DNA from: Portulaca oleracea
Taxonomy: Eukaryota > Streptophyta > Magnoliopsida > Caryophyllales > Portulacaceae
Direction: 5' to 3'
DNA length: 64,000 nt
NCBI GenBank assembly: GCA_029582165.1
Contig: CM055876.1
Coordinates: forward strand, 24,218,317 to 24,282,316
Both the position numbers and the translations under genes were made by a program. The notes below the pieces were generated by a model that searched no databases, was not told where the DNA came from, and was given only the letters and a program-made list of their open reading frames with translations. Below, in pieces: positions 56,798 through 64,000 of the stretch; positions within the stretch are counted from its first letter, which is position 1; every line of letters starts with the position of its first letter.

Positions 56798-57663
56798 TGT
56801 AGACACCTGAAAAGTGTCTCATAATTATGTAATTTTATTTATGTTTATTTTCTATTTTTATTTTATAAAAATGCCAAAGAAAATGAAATGCAAAAGAGAA
56901 GCCAAAAAAATAAAAAAAATAGCCCAATTTAATCTTTGCACGCGGCCCGAGGCGGAAACAAGCCGGACTGGGCAAAATCCGGCCCACATACCGCCAGGTA
57001 TTGTGGGCAGGTTCTGCCCGACCTGACACGCCTCAACTCGCCTAGGGAAGCGTGCCTTGACCTAATTTTCCGGCATCTAGGCCTTGAATACTTGGCAGCA
57101 TTGCTGCCATTTTTCACCCTCATTTTGACCTAAAATCTCAACCCTCATTTCTCCTATAAAAACCCCAACCATTCCCCATTTCATTTTACACCGAAATCAC
57201 CCTGGCGTATTGACACTCGGTGATTTCATCTTCTCTTCTCCCTCTCTATTTCTCTCATTTTGCATACACTTAATTGACATTTTTATTTTCTTTCTCTCTT
57301 TCTCGATCTCTTCTCTATATATATTATCTTGTAACTTGAGTTAATCCTAAACTCGACCTAAATAATATGGATTGTTTGTAAATAAAGGTACGTTTATGCT
57401 AATTCTTTTATTTCTTGTATTTATTTCTCGTTTTATTATTGCATTTGTATGTAACTAAATAACACTAATTACATTAATTAATACTCCGTTCTACTCTCTC
57501 CTTCTCCTTTTATTTAAACCGGTTTAGTAAAGTCCGTTCCTTGAACGGGCGGATTCGGGAATTTTTATTCTCGAATCCGTAACCTTACCCCCGGATCCGA
57601 ATCTCGTGGTTCGTGGTTTGTGGAGTCTCTTTTTTTTCTTTTGAGTTTATTAATTCTCGTTCA
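56798..57663 (+). repeat. Probable Ty3/Gypsy LTR (Tat/Ogre-like)
   Basis: Starts TGTAGACACC, with a TATA-like CCTATAAAAACCCC near 57152 and a CT-rich leader after it. The LTR end is read as the CA at 57662-57663. Eight bases on is TTGGCGACTC, the core of the tRNA-Arg type primer-binding site used by Tat/Ogre elements. No second LTR or coding domain is seen. Confidence 0.5.
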
Positions 57664-57671
57664 AAAATTAA

Positions 57672-57681
57672 TTGGCGACTC
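57672..57681 (+). other. Possible primer-binding site (tRNA-Arg type)
   Basis: TTGGCGACTC after the presumed LTR. Only ten bases fit the expected site, and the following bases do not. Confidence 0.4.
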
Positions 57682-58430
57682 TATTCCTCTTTCTTTCTTT
57701 TATTTCTCTCTCTTGGGTTTTATTTTTGATTTCAGAAAGTCAATTACGAAAAAAAAGTTCGTTTTTATTTTAATCCCGGGAGTGAATAACGAGTAATCCG
57801 GATCAGAGACTGACAATACTTGGCGGTATGCATGTCTGTCCTCTCCGGATCCGATTCCTAAGATCAGAAGCAGGCTCCGAGCTTGGGGTCGAGAATACAC
57901 CGTGGTATTCTCGGCGATCTGGCTGACCGACTCCCGTGACAAGGTCCCTTTTAAGTCATCGACTCATGATACCTGCAGGTGTTGCCGCAGTAAATCACTC
58001 CGGTCCTGGTTTCGAATCCCTCTGTTTGCTTTTTTTTCTTTTCTTTTCTTATTCTTTCTTATGTTTTCTGTTCACTTTCTGAATAAATAAAATGCCCAAA
58101 CTTTAATAAAATAAAAAAAGAATTACATGAGTTTCTATTTAAATGGTAATTTAAGCAAATCTTCTCAAAGAAAAGACACCCATTTCGACTCACCGTTTAC
58201 CGCGAGAGATACTACGGGGATTTTTCCCGGGTCCCACACATACAAATACATTTATATAATGTTTTCAACTATGTTATGTTCAGAAAAAAAAGTTCAAGCG
58301 GTACATTAAAAATTGCAAAAACTAAAACATAATAGATATCAAGAAACAAAGCGAGTATGTTTCTTTACTACTATCTTGTTAAGTATTTTTTAATTTTATT
58401 TAAAGCCCATAAAGACATAAGTGTACAAGT
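57682..58430. other. Remnant internal or intergenic sequence
   Basis: GC-richer than its surroundings up to about 58020, then AT-rich. No coding region recognised. Confidence 0.35.
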
Positions 58431-58498
58431 AAAGTCTAGAATCAGTTCAACACAATGAAACAATAGATCATCAAAAGAAATACAACTCAACACATAAC

Positions 58499-58860
58499 TT
58501 ACAATGCAAGAGAAGGAAACAACATATATAAAACTTTCAACAAGTCAAGCGCCTCACGTACACAACCATAAATTGTTATTCCTTCAAGTAGTGCGTCTTT
58601 CTTTCCTTTTTTCAGTGCATTCTTGAAATACCTTATTATTTTCTCTAGGTCGTCAATTTTCAACAATCCTAAGTCACAACCGATCTCCACTGTTTTGTGC
58701 ACCACGAGTTTATCACCAATATGTGTGCCGGCACCATATTCTTCACGATTTTTGGAATGGTATTGTAACTGACACTAAGTTGTCTTCGTACAATATTTTG
58801 CCTAGTCTTACTTAGTTGAGTAGCTTCAACTTGCTTCACTAACATAATTTGGTATTGCAC
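58499..58860 (-). pseudogene. Unrecognised coding-like fragment
   Basis: Two overlapping minus-strand frames read IPKIVKNMVPAHI and then VVHKTVEIGCDLGLLKIDDL, KDALLEGITIYG and REALDLLKVLYML, which look protein-like. They join if one frameshift near 58690 is allowed. No start or splice context is clear. I do not recognise the family. It could be a captured gene fragment or an old pseudogene. Confidence 0.3.
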
Positions 58861-58870
58861 ATTAATTTCT

Positions 58871-59239
58871 CCATTTTTTTTGCCAGTCTTGAGCTTTTAG
58901 ACCCTAGTTTATGGAGGTCTCATGAGTAGCAAGAATGTTAGTGCCTGAATTCAAAAAGAAGGGATCCATCTTCTAAATTATCATCCATCCTACCTTTAAC
59001 TTGCTTTCTCTTCTCTACTTCACTGGGCACAATGCCGATGACTCTAATGTCGAGACTTTACCGAACGTGATGTCGATGGCTCTGAGTTTGATATGTTCTC
59101 AAAGTTGTGTTCTCAAATTTGTTGTGATGGTTGGAACAGTGGGTTATGAGACCTCGGTATTGTCGTTCTCTCTCAGAGAGCTGGCGACCTTGGTTATAGA
59201 AACTAAGTCAATGGTCGGGATGAGATTGCTAAGGTAAGG
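58871..59239. other. Intergenic or LTR end
   Basis: An open + strand stretch at 59001-59237 has no recognisable motif. The end of the Gypsy-like LTR probably falls in or just right of this interval. Confidence 0.3.
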
Positions 59240-60763
59240 TTATCGGTTTGAAGGGGTCACAAAGCGAGAAACAAAATTAAGGTCGGTCAAGGAATGGAAA
59301 ATGGGCTTCGGAGGTTTTCGGGATGCAAACGGGAACAAGGAGATAGGTTTCGCAACAAGAAAGCAACAAGGAAAGAAATCAAGTGGCAATTCCGTTAGAA
59401 AATACCCACCGAGCCTCCTCTTTCGAGGATAGTCCGGATTAACTTCCCCAAAGTCCACCACGGACCGGGAGAGTTAATGAAACGGAATTCCCTAGTTAGC
59501 CTCTATTTACTTTCGTGAGTAGAGGACTAACTATCCCGATTCCAACCTTCCAACTCAAGTGTTGGATGTGTTTGGGGACTTTCGAACCCAAATACATCCC
59601 ACTTGAGGGAATGATTGGAGTGGGAAAAGTGATTTCCCAACTAATTACTCACTAAAATTGCTAACCCATGCCTAATTACCCATTCACACACTTAATTACC
59701 CCCTAACCCATGGGGTTTCTAGCCACTAATCATAATACTAACTAAGCTAACAACATCCAAACCAACCCTAAGCATGATTTCTAATCATCAACAAACATAA
59801 ACCAAGCAAGAACAATAAAATAACAAGCAAGGCAATTTGATAACAAGGAAAGTAATTAGCAAACTAATTAATAAAAGATGTAAGGGAAGAGAATACTTAT
59901 CAAGATGTTGTAGATGAACAAGAGAAAACAATAAAAGATGATCCAACAATCTTTCAATTGTTTGAATCTCCAAATCTTCACAAACAAACACAAATCTCCA
60001 AAACCCTAGATTAATCTCTCACTAATCTCTCTCTAAAATCCACTAATTACAAGGTTGGAAAATGTCTAAGTCTCTCTACTCTCCGTCTCCCCCAAGAAAT
60101 CGTCAACAAGGGATATATATACAAGTGAAAATTTGTTGGCAAAACGTAGTGCACAGCCGAAAACATCGCGCAGAACATAAGGAGACCGTAGGTATGGTCT
60201 GGGAGACCGTAGGTACGGTCTCGTTCTGTCCAGCGAAATCTACATGGCGATTTTTCCTTCGAGAGACCGTAGAACGGTCCTGGGACATCGTAGGTGCGGT
60301 GTACCTGCTGTCTCAGCGAAGAGTTGCTTTGGCGATTTTTGATCTTCGAGAGACCATACGTATGGTCCCCAATACTGCAGGTGCGGTCTTGCTCGGCCAG
60401 CCTGGGTAGCGGGTGTCACCATTGGCGTGTCGGGGGCTACCTCTGACTTCCTTCCTCTTGTTCATTTCTTTTTCCAAGGCATGTAATGCTCGCTACGAGG
60501 ATCGTAGTGGGTGTTACCTCACTAATTGATACCAAAGGTGGGGAAAGTGGTCCCAGGTCAACTCCGCCTCGACTCTCGGTCCGACTCGGCTCGGGAAATC
60601 ACCAAAAATGCTCTAAAATGGCCCTTTTTACCACATTTTGAGTAAAAACTCCAAAATCTACAAAATAACCAAAAACATATTAAAAGATATTAAATTAAAC
60701 CACGAAACAAGTCAAAAGCCTAAGGATTTTAGGTGGTATTAGACACAAAATTGGCTCTAAACA
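59240..60763 (-). repeat. 3' LTR of the right-edge Gypsy-like element
   Basis: Begins TGTTTAGAGCC at 60763 (minus). It includes a palindromic repeat array at 60183-60385, then a TATA box (TATATATA at 60113-60121) and a leader-like region. The distal end is not fixed because the second LTR is not in the window. Confidence 0.6.
60183..60385. promoter_or_regulatory. Palindromic repeat array upstream of the LTR TATA box
   Basis: Perfect or nearly perfect inverted repeats: AGACCGTA-GG-TACGGTCT (60204-60221), GACCGT-AGA-ACGGTC (60265-60279), GACCATAC-GTATGGTC (60352-60367), and a one-mismatch copy at 60183-60200. They lie in diverged tandem units of about 85-95 bp that share GGCGATTTTT and CTTCGAGAGACC. 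In LTR orientation the TATA box follows. Confidence 0.65.
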
Positions 60764-60780
60764 CCCCCCCACACTTAAAC
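60764..60780 (-). other. Polypurine tract
   Basis: Minus strand GTTTAAGTGTGGGGGGG directly before the LTR start. It primes plus-strand DNA synthesis. Confidence 0.75.
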
Positions 60781-62810
60781 TTTTGCTCGTCCCGAGCAAA
60801 ACAAAACAAAACAAAAAAGAAAAACTAAACATCAACTCCTTTGTCGTGGGAGGAAACGAGTGCATTTAGCATATGAACCAAGCCCTTTAAACCCCCCGGC
60901 AGCCCGGGTGGACGAGATGGACTCGTGAGGGTTTGTAGCGGCTATACCCACAAAAGCCAAAGAAAAAGGAGAGAGGGACAGTGAAAACAAAATCGAAGAA
61001 AACATAAGGAAAGAGAAACAAAAGCTTCGCTTCAAAAGATCTTGCAACCTTAATTAAGAAAACGTTATTAAGCCTCCAAAAGGAACCGTTATGAGCACCT
61101 CACAAGCACCCATCCCAAGCAAAAGTCAGTCTTTGAGATTTTCGATGTCCTACATCTAGTGTCAAGTAAAACCTCATGTGCATAGGTGCTAGTGGGTTCT
61201 AACCGAATCCAAAAGACTCCAAGGACTCATGCCCGAGCTCGAAGAACAACGAAACGAACAAGGAAAGAAAAGAGTTGCCCTTCCCCGCATTTGGTCGCCC
61301 TTGGCTTGGTGAGGGCCATATGTGATGCAAGGAGAGGCCCCACACTTTATTAACGCTTAAACTTTTCTTTTTCTTTTTGGTTGGTTTTACCAACGAAATT
61401 GCTTTTTTTTTCTTTTCTCTTTTGTTTTTCTTTTTAAAAGTCGGTATTAGCCTTACTTTCGGGAATTGGACGACCCAAATATGGGGTTTACCCTCCCAAC
61501 ACAGTCTTTTCCATACACACCTCCGCCGAAAATTCAATATGGGAGGAGCTTAAGGGGTAATAGCGCTGTACCGCTAATACCGGGCACGTGTAGGTTGGCT
61601 AAGTGTATGGTGGTTAATGTCATTCAGCGACATGCCCCACTTAATCCGGTTATTGTAGCTTTGCTTTCTTTTTCTTTCTTTTTGACTTTGCTTTTGCTAA
61701 ACAGGAAAAAGAAACAAGCTCGGACACAAACCCCTAGAATCTCCCGGATTCAACCAGAACGTGAAAGGAATCGGGGGTTTCACTAGACACTCGATGAAGG
61801 AAATCTAAAGAGATAAGTCATGACTAGTACCCAAGACAGGGTCGAAAACGCTCAGACTGGTTTCTTTTAAAGAAGTTTAAGAACGACTTCTCAATTTCGA
61901 CAAAAAGACCCAAGAAAAAAAGCGAAAACGAAGACTGAAAGAAAACTTTTTAAGCTTTCACTCCCTTTTTTCTCCTTTTTCACACAAAAGTTTTTCAAAT
62001 TTTAAGCAAAAAATGGGAAAACAAAAACCAAAAAATCGAGGTGATCTACCCTTTGAAACAGAATATCTCCCCCCCCCCCCACACTTAAAACGCCACAATG
62101 TCCTCATTGTGGGAAGGTGTCACTTGAAAAAGGTAGAGAACGTACAAAAACAAACAAACAAGAACAACTAGCACATAAAAGTGGTGGCGACCCGAGCCTA
62201 CACGGCTCCAACAGCAATATAATCCCAACACAAACACTCAAAGGGGCTCGCCACCCAAAAGGGAAATCAAGCATGCGACAAAGATCAATATATGCACACA
62301 TTCAAAGAGTGCGGAAATAGGTTACCTCGGGGTCTTCAAATAAATAACGAACCCAATCCGCCATCCAAGAAAACGTCACACTTTCGTTAGGAATAAACAA
62401 GAAAAACATAATAAGTGTGAGTGTTCACATGCATAAAAGAAAAAGAGCAAAACAAAAATAAAAATAAGACACTACTTCTTTCACTCCAACTTCAATTTTC
62501 TTATTTTTTTTTTCAACTCCAACTTTTTCTTTTTTTTTTCTATTTTTTTCACATCATTTTTCCCTCTTTTTCTTTTTTCAAGCTTTTTCTTTTGAACCTA
62601 AAACTAATACCTCAAATTACAAAAGAAAGAAATAAAGAAAAATTAAAAAGACAAGAAAATTAGAAAAACCTAAAGAAAACTAAAAAATTAAAAAAAATTT
62701 TTAAAAAAAGAAAAGGATCAAAATTAGAAAAAAAATGCAAAAACTTAAAACTTGAAATGAGAAATTCAAAAATTATGGGGTGTCTCCCATAGAGCGCTAG
62801 TTTTAGGTCC
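60781..62810 (-). other. Non-coding internal region of the Gypsy-like element
   Basis: No domain recognised. It contains the inverted GCTCGTCCCGAGC near the purine tract (about 60785-60800), C-run 62071-62080, and long A/T-rich tracts at 62420-62760. Confidence 0.5.
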
Positions 62811-63986
62811 CTAGCTTGACCTAAATACCCGTTTGATTCTAGAGAGACGTGGTGTGCATGAGAGGTACATAATCAGCTTCTTCCCCCATGATCGCTTCTT
62901 CTTCCTTCCTCCCCAACTCCTACCATCCTTGGACAATCTCAAGTCAAGTCGTCCTTCCGGTCGTTTGGTTGACCATAAACAAGAAGAGGATGATGATATC
63001 TTCAATTTCTTCCATCGTCGCTTCCTTCTCTTTTTCCAACACCTCCTCATCACCTCCGCAAATAGAACAAGGGTCTCCTCCGGTGGTTTGATTTGGTGAT
63101 GGGGATGAAGAAGTAACTTAGGCCCTTCTCCAAGCGGTTCTCCAAGTTTCAGACACATGGGAACAATCTTCTCAATATAAACTTCATCCAATGAGATTTC
63201 CCTCCTCAATGGAACAATTTTGAGGGAATCATCACGAGATGTATCTTCAATTACCTCGGGTTCGAGACATAAAGCCTAGGGATGATTGTTGTCCTTCCCA
63301 TTGTCGGAATTCACTTCAAGAATGTAGACCTCCTCTCTATGCTCATGAGCAACCGCGGTCACTGAATTGACTTCAACACAAAGTGGCTTGAGAGAAGGTT
63401 TCTCAATCGAAACATCATGCCTTAGATCTATATGCTTTACATCCATCAAGTGTTGAATCAACCATTCGGGGAGTGGAATTTGCATTTGGTGTGGATCAAA
63501 TTGCTCTTTGGAGCATTTACAGATATTTCCTCCCAAAATCTCTTCTCTTTGTTGTTCTTCCTCCATCTTCTCATCCAACACTTCCTCATCTAAAACATTA
63601 GCTTCCTCAACCATAGCGACTCCCTCTTCAACATTCGTCTCTACCTCATTCTCTACTTTTTCCTCCAAAACACTATCCTCTGCCCAAGAAAACTCATCAA
63701 CCTCTTCCCCACTCCCTAGATCGACAGAATTTACTTGTACCATTGGAGTCGGTGAAGGTTTGGGGGCTTGAGATAGTTTGAGTTCGAGACTTTGAATGTA
63801 GGCTTGGTTTTTCTTTTGGTCATCCATCATCTTCCTCAACCTCAACTCAGCCGAGAATTCTTGGGGTGGTTGAGAAATTTGGGGTGGTACTATGTCTTGT
63901 TGAGTTGAATGGGAGGATTCTTCTTGGATAAATGAGTGGTGGTCATTAGGTTGAGAAATGGGGTTGAATGTAGGATTGATAAACAT
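62811..63986 (-). pseudogene. Acidic gag-like ORF of the right-edge element, one in-frame stop
   Basis: A single minus-strand frame of about 390 codons, interrupted only by a TAG at 63278-63276. N-terminal residues 1-60 are Gln/Ser-rich (MFINPTFNPISQPNDHHSFI). A short coiled coil follows (LRLRKMMDDQKKNQAYIQSL), then a long Glu-rich acidic region (EEKVENEVETNVEEGVAMVE). After the stop the frame continues with MRREISLDEVYIEKIVPMCL and a Lys/Arg-rich end. No CCHC knuckle or protease motif is visible. The design of coiled coil plus acidic tail resembles the ORF at 8487-9642, but I see no clear sequence match. The protein may extend beyond the window, although the Met at 63986 is a plausible start. 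Function unknown. Confidence 0.55.
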
Positions 63987-64000
63987 GGTATAGTCATAAG

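Larger units (their letters stand above)
59240..64000 (-). mobile_element. Gypsy-like LTR element, 3' portion, runs off the right edge
   Basis: On the minus strand the order is an acidic gag-like ORF (63986-62811), about 2 kb of non-coding sequence, a polypurine tract, and one LTR from 60763 down to about 59240. The sequence before the LTR, with GGGACGAGCAAAAGTTTAAG then GTGTGGGGGGG, is the characteristic end of many plant Gypsy elements. No pol domain lies between the ORF and the LTR, so this copy is probably non-autonomous, like the element at 6606-10436. The 5' LTR is outside the window. Confidence 0.65.

Noticed and set aside
58005..58022. GGTTTCGAATCCCTC resembles a tRNA T-arm (possible tRNA gene or SINE)
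   Set aside because: No acceptor stem, anticodon arm or box A can be paired with it at the right distance.
59001..59237. Open + strand stretch of 78 codons
   Set aside because: No motif, no start or splice context, and it lies at the edge of an LTR on the other strand. Probably chance.
60524..60536. TTTGGTATCAATT on the minus strand resembles a tRNA-Met primer-binding site
   Set aside because: Only eight bases match, and it lies inside the LTR that starts after the polypurine tract at 60764, so its position is wrong for a primer site.

Overview
The window is nuclear DNA from a flowering plant, most likely a eudicot. The evidence is an intron-rich, plant-type gene with GT-AG introns, plus plant families of Ty1/Copia, Ty3/Gypsy, L1-type LINE, hAT, Stowaway, Helitron and Mutator-like elements. 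I cannot name the species. By eye, well over two thirds of the window is transposon-derived and only one host gene looks intact.

Layout. 1-892: no recognisable gene. 893-5550: a decayed Copia element (A). About 5.56-20.83 kb: one old L1-type LINE (A) on the + strand, split by two LTR elements. One is a non-autonomous LTR element (6606-10436, TSD CTTTT); the other is a minus-strand Copia element (B, 12816-18299, TSD AATCT). 21031-21514: a hAT-type element. 22174-32593 (-): the host gene, 14 coding exons and about 842 residues, a long coiled coil followed by a winged-helix-like C-terminal region. Its eighth intron (5.7 kb) holds an EXO70-like gene fragment, a LINE fragment, a hAT element and tandem repeats.

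33.5-40.6 kb: an internally deleted minus-strand LINE (B) split by a 3752-bp solo LTR (TSD GAGAC). 40.9-43.75 kb: a fold-back element, a Gypsy-type LTR, and a hAT inside a hAT. 43.96-45.32 kb: three tandem Helitron-like elements in (TA)n, one carrying a Stowaway MITE. 46.0-47.6 kb: a Mutator-like element carrying an ABC-transporter fragment. 47766-53083: the youngest Copia element (C, -). 53.1-56.1 kb: two hAT elements and an 824-bp LINE-derived element with a 10-bp TSD. 56.8-57.7 kb: a probable Tat/Ogre-type LTR. 59.2-64.0 kb: the 3' part of a minus-strand Gypsy-like element running off the window.

The strongest structural results come from target-site duplications and nesting, which give relative ages. 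LINE A is older than Copia B (LTRs about 8% diverged by eye). Copia A is about 6.6% diverged and Copia C about 2.5%. The most unusual signals are these: arrays of perfect short palindromes upstream of the TATA box in two unrelated Gypsy-like LTRs; an open frame that crosses the polypurine tract into an LTR and holds two copies of the same domain; a Pack-MULE-like ABC fragment; and a duplication next to it that preserves the empty insertion site of Copia C.
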